Below, piece after piece: positions 48,960-60,291 of a stretch of 64,000 nt of DNA (positions are counted from its first letter, which is position 1; each line of letters opens with the position of its first letter). Under the pieces are notes generated by a model. The model was not told the DNA's origin. It saw only the letters and a program-made list of their open reading frames with translations, and searched no databases. The stretch is from Scleromitrula shiraiana. Its lineage: Eukaryota; Ascomycota; Leotiomycetes; Helotiales; Sclerotiniaceae. The stretch is from assembly GCA_028455995.1 (NCBI GenBank), contig JABELC010000007.1:1116001-1180000 (forward strand). Direction: 5' to 3'. A program made the translations under genes and the position numbers.

Positions 48960-50695
48960 TTGTGAGATGATATATGGGTACAGTATACTGTACTGTATAT
49001 AATTATAGTAGAGTACGGAAGTAGGTCAAAGTTCTTGTTGCAGATTATATAAAGTTATGGAAGTCTGAGCGTTATGGTTTGGGGATCTAAAATGAGGGGA
49101 TTGAGTTTTTCTTTACTTCTGTATTGCTATTGAAGATAGAGTATGTATTCACTGTGTATTTTTACTGTTTTATATGTATATAGAAATATTTATAACAAAT
49201 ATTTGAATATTTGAATATCTATAATCTATGAAACCTTTCGAATATATATCAACAAGGCTACTTTTCTATATACATGGAATAATATATATTTACTTTCTAA
49301 AATTGGGTAGATGCGTACTTAGGCATGATTCAAGGAAAATAGGAGAATAAAATAATAATATTTTACTATCTTCTCATGTCTTCAACAGATTTATGGTATA
49401 CATTGGTTTGTTATTATTTTATTTCTCCGTAGCTTGACATTTCTATTGTCTGATATCTCCGACTCTTTTAAAGGTGGCGGGAAAGGTATCATTCAATCCA
49501 TAATGAGCTGCCAGTGCTGTCGGAAAGAAATGTCCGACGGAACTTTGCCCATGTGTGACATTTGTGATATTTAATGGGATGAGCCTTTTCCTCATCAAGA
49601 GAAGGCGTTACAATTTGAAGCAGCTTAAGATGGGGAAGGAAGGCATTGACGGAAGGACCTACATACTAGATAGTAGATTCTTGTGTCAACATGGAAGAAG
49701 TGACTTTAAAGTTTACATATCTTTCAATGTTTCAAATCTTTCCTTTTCAAACATCAAACTTACCATTTAGGTACTAACCTTGGAAGTTATTCTATTCAAA
49801 CTCTTTCGGCATGTCGTGCCTAATATCAAAATATATTGCATTATGTTAATATGACGATATATCCATGAATACGATCTACATACACCTATCCATACAGTAA
49901 GAACGAAGACTTGTTGCGTATGAGCAGGGGGTTTTTCGTAGATGCGATGCAATAACCGAATACTGTGATGAGACGATATCAAATTCATGGAGACGGGAAG
50001 GATGATGAAATAGATGGATGAATTTGAAGTACTTTTACTCTTCATCACCCCTCTCTCAAAGTATGTAATAACTTCAATACTTTGATATCTTCCCGCCCGA
50101 GCTTGGGTTCATAATAACTCGCCATAAGAAGTCGACATCCTTTCATATATCCTATTTCAATATACCTTTCCAGCAAGAAAGGATAGACCAAATCATTTTA
50201 CTTGCTGGATTGAGACACAAAAACCGACCGACCAGCCACTTGGGTATCCCAACATCAGCATCGGGTCATTTCTCAAGTTTCTTATATCCTCCCACGTTCT
50301 TACATTACACTTCTTACTCATCTGAGTACGGATTAATCACAATACTACCTCACCCATCCATTCGAAAGAATAGATAACTAAAGATACATGAAGGTACGAT
50401 ATATACTTCTTACAATCTCAATTTCCCAAGCTTGGAACCTGGAAGTTATCGTTGTCGGTTGGAACTTTGATCCTTTTGCGCTCATTTAAGAAATATATTA
50501 CCATATCCGCATTATTAGCATCACTGCCATCACATTTTATCCCCACCATCACATCCCATCTCATCACATCCCATCCCATCTCATCCCATCCTATTCTACC
50601 CTATCCCATCCTATACTATCCCAATTGATTCATTCACTCACACTCTATGATCCATTCAAATTCAAATCCAATATATTTTTTGCTCCCGTTTTTCA
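44166..50695. other. Gene desert, second part
   Basis: No supported gene. Features are local repeats: TATGTATATACCG duplicated at about 44690-44725, a TTTTCTTTTTTC tract near 44548-44580, and a TA/TG microsatellite at 48922-48960. From about 50280 the + strand becomes C/T-rich with CATCCCATC-like units (50525-50620), probably marking the start of the leader region of the Zn2Cys6 gene. Confidence 0.45.
48922..48960. repeat. (TA)n(TG)n microsatellite
   Basis: Seven TA units passing directly into about eleven TG units. A Z-DNA-prone alternating purine-pyrimidine run. Confidence 0.95.
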
Positions 50696-50730
50696 ATCAT
50701 CATTAATCATCATTAATCATCATCATCATT

Positions 50731-50767
<37 letters not shown>
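50696..50767. repeat. (ATC)n microsatellite with CATTAATCAT variants
   Basis: More than fifteen ATC triplets preceded by two CATTAAT-containing units. Confidence 0.95.
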
Positions 50768-50769
<2 letters not shown>

Positions 50770-51666
50770 TCAACTTGAATATCAAACTTGTCACTTTTAT
50801 ACAGCCACCTCCCCCCTCTTTCTGAGTTTTTTGATATCTATTGCCCCACCATCATCTCATGAGGATTCCCCAAATCCTAGGTACAACTTCTGCATGAACG
50901 TTGATCCAAGAGTCCATTGTTTTTCCTCACCTACCTACGTACAGTTCTTCCCAAGGTTTATCGGGACCGAAAAGCAACATCCCAGTTCTTCTCTCATTCC
51001 GAACCTTTTCACCTATCAATATATTGGCAAAAAAAGTTCTTCGGCTGGAGATGGAATTTTTCCGATGGTCTAAAAACTTATTTTCTTCATATATGCTAAA
51101 GTTATATTATTCCCCGTACCGACATGCTATTTCAGTGGAAAGGTTGTCAACCAAACCTTACACCTTAGACTTGGTACTAGGTAGTTGATAGTCGTCAGTC
51201 TTGCCTTGCACTGTATCATCCCCGAAACTCTCTTTTTTCACTTATAGCCGGGATCCACAATATATTTTATTAAGTAACCCTGGAAAAGCAGAGAGCACGC
51301 TTTTTTGCCAGCAGATCCAGTACCTGCACTGGTAACCAACTAAAAAAATATCCCCATGCCCGATTTCATGATCCTAGAATCATAAAAAATAATTAAGATA
51401 AACAGCCTCAAGATCAAGAGAATTTCGTATTTCGGAAACGCTAAAACTAATCCTTTCTTTTTCTATTAGGGACTCAAGAGAAAGAGAGAGAAAGAATATT
51501 AGAGAGAGCAAGAGAGAGCAAGAGAGAGAGAAAAAAAAAAGGAGAGTTCTGAGTTCTGAGTGCTCTAGATTCTAGAGAACTATATAAAGAGACAGAGACA
51601 CATACAGAGAGAGTTGAAGAACTTGAGAACGGAATAAATATCACCTACTCCGCTATATCCAATTCC

Positions 51667-51714
51667 GCTACAACGCTACAAAGCTACAACGCTACAACGC
51701 TACAACGCTACAAA
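51667..51714. repeat. (GCTACAAC)n minisatellite
   Basis: Six near-perfect copies of the octamer CTACAACG. Confidence 0.92.
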
Positions 51715-52421
51715 CATAACAACACGACCTAAACGCTACAAATTTATATAACCTATTTACCTAGTAGATCTAGGTGAAACTTTCAAGGTTATATGTACTA
51801 TTCACAAGTGAGTACTTTCTCGTACAGTAAAAATTTAAATTCCGATTTAAATTCTGATTTAAATTCGAATTCAAAACATCTAACTAGTCCATCCTTAGTT
51901 TAGTCAACTTCTCTAATCGAGCTTTCAAGCTTGCGAACTTTCCCAGGTCACTTTAGAACACGACACGACCCAGTCATCCAAGGCGTTTTTTTTTTAAACT
52001 AATACACACGCACTACTGCACGTCTCTTTTCCCTTCAAGGGAAAGTTGAAACCCCCTCCCCCCCCTGTTACTTCTTTTTTTTGTGGTTTGGTTTGGTTTT
52101 TTTTTTGTGTTGTAGCCGAAAATACATTCCATTCCACGAAAAAAAGACCAAAGAAGGGACACACAGGCGCGCTACCAAAATCTCCCGCTTCCTCTTCTCA
52201 ATAATCCCCATCCTAAAGAAAAAGGGAAAAGATATCCATCCTGCAGAGGATAATAATAATAATAATAAGTTATTTCTAAAAAGGTCATCATATACCCTTT
52301 TTATATCAAGTAACTATAACTCGCTACCTAGTATCCTTTCAAAATCCATACTCCATACGTATTACTTACCTCTTACTACTACCTACTTTCTCTATTACTA
52401 CTTTATATCTACGAACTACTG

Positions 52422-52457
<36 letters not shown>
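52422..52457. repeat. (CTA)n microsatellite
   Basis: About twelve CTA triplets on the + strand. Confidence 0.95.
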
Positions 52458-53898
52458 TCACAACCACCACTTGATATTACTATTATCACAACTTCTACCT
52501 CTGCTTCCAACTCTATACTTTACCTTAACTATTTTCAACCTTCCTTCTGTTGACAAATCTACCTACATCTCTCCAGCTTTTACCTACTTACCGGACTACT
52601 TTACCTATTTACCGGACTACTTTACCTACTACGATCTAAGTAAATAGATGATATCCTTAGATACTTACTAGGTACATCTATTAACGTCCTTCAGTCAGAC
52701 AATTCACCACTTTCTGTCAATTCACTCAACTTCCGCTTTTTACGCTCATACCAATACCTCGTACCTTTCCTTATACGTCGTTCACGGTCCATCTAATATA
52801 TATCTCTCTCATCCATCCTTTCCTCAAAAACGAAGTAATCCTTCTCATCCATATACTCATACACTGATATACATACGTTCATACCTTTTTATCCATTCAA
52901 TTCAACTCTTCGTACCTAGATACTGTAGTATTCATATCAGTTCGATCAAAATACAACCACGTCCTATATTTTTCTTATATGAGGAGAGAAAAGACACAAC
53001 TAAGGGAAATCAAAACACGTACAATATTTTTTCTAAGGTACCAAATACCCCGAACGAACTACCTAGCAATCATACCCTGATTCTAAGGGGGTACCCGATT
53101 CCGAACCATACCTTAGATATTAACTGGGATATACTTATTATTCCCATGATACGCAAGCAACCATATCCATATCTATTATCTATCCGTATCCAGATTCCAG
53201 AATTTTAGAGATTCCAGATTCTGTATCCATATCCATTTTTATATCAACAATCCTCTCAAGGACTCCCCCTTCCCACCCATTTATTCAATCTATATTTCTT
53301 CAACTTGATATATATATTTCCCTTGTCTCTTTTGTTTCTATTTTCAGACCTTGGTCATTGTCAATTTAATATTGCAGTTTCCATATTTTGATATAGAAAT
53401 TCTCCGTTGTCATTTCGAAATTTCCCAGGTTTAAACTTGTTACTTTACGAATTGGGGTTCGGTTTCTCGTCAGATTTCACCCCACCAAGTTCACCACGAA
53501 TCACTTTTTTTCCGAATCAACCCCCAGAATTCACGATTCAACCTTGTACCTCCCATCGGGGAGCTCTCTAAATCTTTTCAATCTTTTTACCACGCACGTC
53601 GCACATCACCACACATTCTTCGGCGCATGCTGCAGCTCACCGTCCACGTCAGTTAGTCACGAACATTCATATCTGCAGTATTACCTCAGTTTATGTCTTG
53701 TCCGTCTTGTCTCAGTCTCGTCCCGGGAGTAGCGCAAATCCTCGGTGCCAATCCTTAATATCAGAAGCTCTTGCCAGTGTTTAGCAATACTTCCAGTGCA
53801 TTGCCAGAAACGGTAGTCTTTTGAGCCCAATTGGAAGTATCTGCTTCCAGGCAGAATTAAATATCTAGGACATCAGTGCTGTAAGTTAACCCAAGGCA

Positions 53899-54111
53899 AT
53901 GTCGAATACCAAAATGACAATACTGAACGAAGCTAGATTTTTCATCTCAACTAAACCTAGATCGAAACCTTTCGCCTCAGATATATTCCAGAGGACGCAG
54001 GCCACTGGTCGGCAACCAGAAACTTGGGCGCAATCTATATATACCTGCAAGAAGGGTCCGGCTGTTATATCAGCAGCGTTGACCTTCTCTAACAAGTTGA
54101 CTACCACTTGA
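53899..54111 (+). other. Upstream open reading frame in the Zn2Cys6 gene leader
   Basis: A 70-codon ATG-initiated frame (begins MSNTKMTILNEARF) ends at 54111, 16 bases before the ATG of the transcription factor and in another frame. Its composition is ordinary. If the leader is transcribed, it could limit translation of the main frame. A possible intron in this leader could remove it. Confidence 0.4.
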
Positions 54112-54127
54112 CCGCCATATCATTTCC

Positions 54128-56635
54128 ATGCAATCTCCAACGTACCAACTGGATCATTCGTACATCCCGCTCGGCGAAAGGCGAGGAAAATCCGACCTGG
54201 CTCGCTTTTCCCTAGATTTAAGTTGGGCCAGAGCGGTGTCCGACGGTGCCCAATCGTGGGCATATCCTTCTCCGCCTATGTCAGGGTCTCCGCCACTCCC
54301 CCCAAGACACAACCCAGATTCTAGCGATCGTGTTCATGGAAGCTATGGATCAACGGGCAATGTCTATCGAGGAGGTCGCGTTCCTCAACCCGAGCACTTC
54401 GATCAAATGAGGGGTGTACCCCTAAGAACATATCAACAGGATCCACATGCGCAATTATCATATACTCCATATCAAATGGAAGATATGTCAGCGCAATATC
54501 AATATCAACAACCTCGAGCGCAAATAGCGCCCCAGCAACACCATCTATATCACCCACAACCTACAGCGCCATATCCAGCACCGGAACGGACGCCAATTGG
54601 AGAAGCTCCGGGCTATACCTCCCCCAAATCACAAAGAAAAACGAAAGGCCATGTGGCATCAGCTTGTGTACCTTGTAAAAGGGCGCATCTCAGGTGAGTC
54701 CACTAGTTCCATTGCATGTCTTACGCTAACAAGATTTTAGATGTGACGGTATGTCTCTCACTCCTTGATTAAGGCGCATTTTTTCTTTTCGATTTTCTCT
54801 TCAAACTTTTGCATGGCTGCTTTTAAGAAAGCTTGCGCTGTCTCACTACGAAAAGCCAGAAAGTCAGGCGTACCCATACTCCTACCATTGGCATAAGATA
54901 GGTACACTCAAGCGAGATTTCAATCTGATGCCAAGAGCTTCGTGACAGGTGACGCCATTTCTTGCGCAGCCCATCCACATGGCTTTATGGAGGCTCCAGT
55001 AACACGACCGAAACGTATCGGCGCCGACGGGCCGATTGGCTGATAGGAATGCCGTATTATATAGTGGCGGATTTGACACTATTGTCGGAGACAAGCGTCT
55101 TATATTTTAGAAGCCCCGAGAAACCTTTCCATTTGAGATGGCCACTTGGTAAATGCCGTGGAAAATTTCCGCTTTAATCTTCGGTTTGTCCCATAACATT
55201 GATTCAAATGCGCAACACAAGTTTTGATCCTGCCAGGCTGCTAAGTAGCGAACTGGAATCTTAAGAAATTCGAGCCGGGTATCAAAGCGCAAGCGTTGCG
55301 CAAAGTTCAAACGACCCCACGAACGAGTTCAAAACACCATCTTTCTTTTGCACAAGTTCTAGCGGTTCTCATGAAAATCCAATTTTGGAGATTGACCTTT
55401 TGCTAACTGAGAACTAATTTGTAGCCCAACGCCCATGCTCGCGATGTCTAAGTAACGGCAAGGAGGATACTTGCGTTGATGTTCAACACAAAAAGAGGGG
55501 TCGACCAAGATTACGAGACGAGCGTGAACCTCGATATGAAGGTTCAGCACACGCAAATTACCCACCCCCGGCAGATTCTATGAGGAGACCGCTATCTATG
55601 TTTTCTGCCAGTGATGTTCCGGTCTCTACGCCGTTTTCCGAGCTTCAAAGAGCAAATAGTGGGTATAGAATATTGAAATCACAAGGCGGGAATCCAATGA
55701 ACCACTCAATGGTACCGGCGCCAATTAATACCAACATATATAATGAAGCAATGACGATGAACACACGAATCCCTTATAACGAGCCAGCTTGTGCATTTCT
55801 CACAATGGAGATGCAAATTGCCAAAACGACTCAAGCTTTTTCGGGAGTTGTCGGTACCCATTCGGTTGTTGGGAGGCGTTTGCATGATATTGTGAGTGCA
55901 AATGACCGCGACAAGATATTTCGATTGCAAAAGGATTTCGAAGATGAACGACGTAGTAGAGATCCAAGTTACCTCCCACCAATATTTTCTAAAGAGGAGG
56001 AAGATAGGGTCATTTCCTCATTGAGTTTTGCACCCAATGAGATTGGCCAATTGAGAACGGACCGCCCTGAAGCTTTTATGTTCCAGACGCCCGATGGTCA
56101 ACAGAGAGGGTTTCATGTCCAGCTGGGTCTCGCAAAGAAGGATTCTATATATTTCGTGCTTCTCGTGGTTCACATTCCAGCGGCCCCACAGCCATATCCA
56201 CAATCTTCATCTTCTCCATATTCGCGCGAGTCTGTGTCTCGTGACTCGACATATGGTTATCAAACACCCACACAACTGTATTCATCGCAGACTCCAGGGA
56301 CTTCTCCATTCATGTCAAATCCTCCTTTTGGTGACGTTCGCGCCGATATGATGGCTTACAGGGCACCTGGACCACTAGGGCAAGCCGTCCCGGTATCAAA
56401 TAACATGGCTCCCTTCTCACAACCACAACCGAGGGTGGAATATTCTCAAAACCAAATGGCGTACCAGGTGCCGATGGGGGATAATGCTCCTATGCAAACA
56501 CAACCGCAACCAACACAACGACAATCCGACCTCCAATTACCCCCAATACGTGGACCTTCTAGGGACGATCGAAGTGGACGCGTTGATATCGGTGGTCTGT
56601 TAGAGAATCCGGATCCTTCTAGACGAAGAAAATGA
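54128..56635 (+). CDS. Zn2Cys6 fungal transcription factor with PAS-like region
   Basis: Nuclear DNA-binding regulator. Three exons: 54128-54693, an 8-nt exon 54741-54748, and 55425-56635, giving 594 residues. The first ~175 residues are Pro/Gln/Tyr-rich and disordered. The binuclear zinc cluster reads ACVPCKRAHLRCDAQRPCSR and continues CLSNGKEDTC, i.e. Cys180, 183, 190, 196, 199, 208 with spacing C-X2-C-X6-C-X5-C-X2-C-X8-C. The micro-exon supplies Cys190 and Asp191. A basic AT-hook-like KKRGRPRLR follows. Residues about 310-460 (from PACAFLTMEMQIAKTTQAF to YFVLLVVHIP) form an ordered segment resembling a PAS-type domain, as in ERT1/AcuK-like regulators. I do not claim that identity. The C-terminal ~130 residues are Gln/Pro-rich and end in DIGGLLENPDPSRRRK. 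Intron 2 is 676 nt, long for this genome. Confidence 0.88.
54741..54748 (+). other. 8-nt micro-exon of the Zn2Cys6 gene
   Basis: ATGTGACG is flanked by TTTTAG upstream and GTATGT downstream. It completes Arg189, encodes Cys190 and Asp191 and gives the first base of Ala192. Reading through the first intron meets a TGA at once, and skipping the micro-exon shifts the frame, so it is needed for the third zinc-cluster cysteine. Confidence 0.82.
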
Positions 56636-56846
56636 TTTAAAAGTTCACCATTTGTGCCCATTGGAGACGGCGCATGTTATAAAAATGGACTTATGAATCT
56701 CTTTATATATGTTATATTTCAAAACTTCGGATTTAACAAATAGCGATCTTGCGCAACTGTCTGAGCGATTCTGAACTGAACATTTCCATTTTAATTGTTG
56801 CATGCTGGCTGGATGAATGGTTTATTGGCTTCCCAAAATTGCATTT

Positions 56847-56861
56847 CCCCCCCCCCCCCCC
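56847..56861. repeat. Poly(C) run of 15
   Basis: Fifteen C on the + strand, followed by GCCCC. Confidence 0.9.
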
Positions 56862-57215
56862 GCCCCAACAACAAAATTCTGAATTTCGATTCTTGTATTA
56901 TATATTGTTGCAACATGAAAGGTTTGCATCTCGTGTTATTATCTGATTTCATCAAGATACCATCCGATGCATCGTTGTACTGTACATTATTCCTATTTGT
57001 CATGCAATGCTTTTTTCTTCTGTTTGTTGTTTTTGGGGGGGGAAGAGAGGGGGGGAAATTTAGGCGTACCTCGATATTTTGTTGGGGCGAAAATTCATAA
57101 GGCGTTTCGGATTCTTTTTTGAATTTTTTTTCTTCCTGCCTGCCTGCCCTTTTGTTTGCATTTTTATATGATTTCAAATGGATGGGATATGAAATCTTTC
57201 CTTAGCCTTTATGAG

Positions 57216-57253
57216 AAGGAAGGAAGGAAGGAAGGAAGGAAGGAAGGAAGGAA
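57216..57253. repeat. (AAGG)n microsatellite
   Basis: Nine AAGG tetramers. Confidence 0.95.
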
Positions 57254-57741
57254 TCGAGGAAGGAAGTAAATTTGTACAATATCTGGAATGGAAGAATGAA
57301 CTTGTGCTTTCTTTTTATACGTTATAAATAATTTTCTTTCTCCCTTGAATTTTTTCAATGATAATGGAGAGCGTGAGTGAGTGGGTGAGAAAGTGGGGAG
57401 AGGGGTTGGGTGGGGGAAGAGAGGTGGGGGAGTATGTTTAGGATTAAAGTAGGAAAAGAAGGAAAATATAAGATCTTGAAACTGGATGGATATATTGTAG
57501 TCATTATTACGTGAAAAGTAGGAAAGTAGGAAAGAAGGAAAGAAAAAAAAACAATACAAAACAAAATAAAATAAAATAAAATTAGATGGAGAAGCAAAAA
57601 AGAATCTCTTCTCTTCCTGACTTATAAGTTAATTGATGTTTGAAGTTCGACGTTTGGTTTGGTTTGGCGATTGTGATGGTCTGCCCACTTAGTGATTTGG
57701 TTTGTATGGCATGCATGACCATGATCATGACCATGACCGTG

Positions 57742-57813
57742 GTATGTATGTATGTATGTATGTATGTATGTATGTATGTATGTATGTATGTATGTATGTA
57801 TATATATATATAT
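57742..57813. repeat. (GTAT)n(AT)n microsatellite
   Basis: About fourteen GTAT tetramers passing into an AT run. The longest tetranucleotide array in the window. Confidence 0.95.
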
Positions 57814-57924
57814 GCCGGTATAGCTTTAATACTCGAATATGCAGCGGTGAGAAATAGAAATTCAGTAGAATGTTGAATGTAGATAACGATGATTGATTTG
57901 ATTTGATTTGATTTCTTTCTTTTG

Positions 57925-57958
57925 AGATATTAAGATATTAAGATATTAAGATATTAAG
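57925..57958. repeat. (GATATTAA)n octamer repeat
   Basis: Four copies of the octamer GATATTAA. Confidence 0.95.
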
Positions 57959-58031
57959 AGGTATGAATTTCATCAATTGATTTATTGATTCATTAATCGT
58001 AACTCTCATTTCATTCTTGATCTCATCACCA

Positions 58032-58032
58032 A

Positions 58033-58068
<36 letters not shown>

Positions 58069-58078
58069 TACATACATA
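58032..58078. repeat. (ACAT)n with central TA run
   Basis: Six to seven ACAT units, a short TA run, then two more. Confidence 0.92.
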
Positions 58079-59062
58079 ATAGCATTAACATCATATATCA
58101 TGTCATCCATGAATTTCATCGTTCTAGGGCTAAGCTATGATAGTTTTTCAATTTGACCGCTAAGTGGTTAGCTACTTGGTTTGATTTTGATTGGGTGCAT
58201 TTAAGCTTGGAAACGAACATATTGCCATTGCCCAGATATCTCGAGCTTGTTAATCCCGGGCCAATGACGAATAGACTTCTTACAGTGACCGACCGACCAA
58301 CTGACTGATTTCCAGAGAGATTAGTTTTTGATTTTTGATTCTTGATTCTTGATTCTTGATTCTTCTTTTCCCATTTAAGGAAGGAACGACTGAAGGAGGG
58401 AAAGAAGGAAGTTCTTGATCAGATGAAGGAGTACATTTATCACGTTTACATACAAATTGTGAAAAAAGTGAGCTCGTTCTTGGTTCTAACCTAACACCCT
58501 CTTAGTTTTAATCGCACAGGGTTAGATGAAGTTCTCGAGGTTCTTTCAAGTTCTTCATTAGCTGAAGCTGCGAGCACACTATAGACTAGATCAACCAACA
58601 TCTAGCTTCTAGCATCTTGCATCTTGCATCTTACATCTTTCATTTTCCTTTCAATACTTCTATTCATTATTTATAAAATTCTCTTTTTAGATGAAAACAT
58701 ATGAGATAAAATAATAAGAATCAGAACACTATAGATTTATCAGATGTTGAAAGTATCTTTATACATATTAATATCACTTAAGTACTATATCATCATATCA
58801 TCCATCCATATATTGAAATACCGTCAGTTACAGCGAAAGAATAAAAATCTCCGATTGATCAATTCATTGCTTGTTTGTTATACTTATATATGCTTTGTAG
58901 ATTGATCGATCGATTGATTAATTGATTGATTGTTGATTGATGATTGATGATTGAAAAATTCTCCGTATCCTATCGGGGATTTTACATGCCTTTTTTTGGG
59001 TCCCACTAATAACTTTATCATTGAAAAGGATGGAGGGGTAAAGTGGATTGTTTTGTGGTAAG

Positions 59063-59095
59063 GGCTTGACTTGGCTTGGCTTGGCTTGGCTTGAC
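59063..59095. repeat. (CTTGG)n pentamer repeat
   Basis: Six units of CTTGG/CTTGA. Confidence 0.9.
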
Positions 59096-59461
59096 TTCTA
59101 TAAAGTATTGTGTTTTTTGCGACTATGGAACTTTGGGATATATTGTTTGGGGAGAATTAGAATTGGAATGGAATATGCTATTACTTAATTACTGATATTT
59201 GTGTATATATATGTATGTATAGTAGAATCAATTTTTACCCTAATATTCGGTTTTTTTTTAATTGGTTGAGTTTATACATCTATTATGTAAAGTAGAGGGA
59301 AGAAGTATATTCGAATATATGCAGTCAACATAGCATAACATTTATCGATAGCAAAGCAGTGAACGGCTGAAAGTGATAGATTTATTGTAGTCTTTATACA
59401 ACGAATAGACACTAAAATACAATCATGATAGATTTTTAAACAATTTGTCCAATTCCTATAC

Positions 59462-60291
59462 CTATACCTCAAGTAAAGATTTCTCCCCCTCCTCTACTAC
59501 CTCCTCCATCTCCTCTTTCTCGATATCCGGACACACCTCATCGGTATGCCACCAATGGTCCCTCACCCAAAGGAATAGAACCCCCCCCCCCCCCCCCCCA
59601 ACGCTAACATATATAATGCAACCTGCCCAGACAAGAGCTCCCACTCCCAATAACCCTCTCTCCCAGACAACTGTTCCCGTTCCAAATAATCCATCTTGTA
59701 TTAACCCCCCACAAAACGCAAGGAGTATTATGGCGGCGATAAAACCAAAGAGTGAAGATATGAGAATGGTATATTTAGCTCTAGCTTTTTCTGGATGATG
59801 ATCGAGTCCCACATTGATGGAGGAAATTCCAGCGTACACTGTTATCATTGAATATATTACTGCGCCATATTCAATCCACCATGCTGGAAGGGGTTCAACT
59901 TCGCGAGTTCGAGGCTTCTGGAGTTGACGATGGAGAGTTGAATTGAGTTCAATGAATTGAGGGAGTAGATTCTGCAACATCCCATCTTGTAGGGTGGTAT
60001 TGAGGATATCTATTTTTGTAAGAATTTCTTGAACTTGGTCTTCTTTTGAGGCGCACCCAGGCGCCGTTGTATTTCTTAGGTGTTCGTTGAATTCAATGAT
60101 ATCATAATTAAAGCGTCGTAAAAGTTGGAGCAGGAGTATAGCCCAAGTGAGGTAGACTAACCCATGAGATATGTGCTCCCATGCTTTTCGTTTATTGTTA
60201 TTTTTTTGTGCGCAATGACAGGTTGTTGGATAATTGGGATTTCTTGAGAAGACTCGCCTGATGACTGCTGTTGAGTAGTTTGTGGAGTCAT
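59462..60291 (-). CDS. Small multi-pass membrane protein, frame broken at a homopolymer
   Basis: From the ATG at 60291 the - strand frame runs MTPQTTQQQSSGESSQE and stops soon after a run of seven A (60201-60207 on the + strand, as T). A continuous frame of normal composition in the neighbouring frame starts at the same place and runs to 59462. One extra base in the run would join them into 276 residues with no other change. A 44-nt intron (donor GTCATT, acceptor GGGAG) is a weaker alternative. The joined protein would have a polar N-terminus, about four hydrophobic helices (GLVYLTWAILLLQLL, AVIYSMITVYAGIS, ILISSLFGFIAAIILLAF, LLGVGALVWAGCIIYVSV) and an acidic tail. A run of 19 C (59581-59599, + strand) encodes a Gly6 stretch just after the last helix. 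Family and function are not recognised. It is divergent from the ATP-grasp gene. Confidence 0.62.
59581..59599. repeat. Poly(C) run of 19 inside a coding frame
   Basis: Nineteen C on the + strand, read as GGG codons on the - strand. A change of one base would replace the last ~38 residues of the membrane protein. Confidence 0.9.
60201..60207 (-). other. Seven-base homopolymer at an apparent frame break
   Basis: T7 on the + strand (A7 in the gene). The upstream and downstream frames fuse cleanly with eight bases instead of seven (HKKNNNKRKAWEHI). Sequence error, real frameshift allele or missed short intron cannot be told apart here. Confidence 0.55.

Larger units (their letters stand above)
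50768..54127 (+). other. Probable long 5' leader and promoter of the Zn2Cys6 gene
   Basis: The + strand is pyrimidine-rich for about 3 kb with simple repeats (CTACAACG, CTA, purine-rich GAGA block at about 51480-51540) and no coding sequence of normal composition. Long leaders with upstream open frames are common for regulatory genes in filamentous fungi, so I read this as leader plus promoter. A GTAAGT at 53882 could be the donor of a 5' leader intron. The transcription start is not visible. Confidence 0.4.
56636..59461. other. Convergent intergenic region full of simple repeats
   Basis: Between the Zn2Cys6 gene (+) and the small membrane-protein gene (-). No coding sequence of normal composition. 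It contains a 15-C run at 56847-56861, AAGG, GTAT, GATATTAA, ACAT, GATTCTT and CTTGG repeats, the densest cluster of microsatellites in the window. Confidence 0.6.

Noticed and set aside
52081..52647. 188-codon + strand frame with a Tyr run
   Set aside because: Begins at TTG, translates a CTA microsatellite into poly-Tyr and lies in the presumed leader of the Zn2Cys6 gene.
56791..57177. 128-codon - strand frame beyond the Zn2Cys6 gene
   Set aside because: Runs through homopolymers and low-complexity DNA, has no recognisable content and lies in the 3' flank of the + gene.
57640..57876. + strand frame encoding repeated MYVC
   Set aside because: It is the translation of the GTAT microsatellite.
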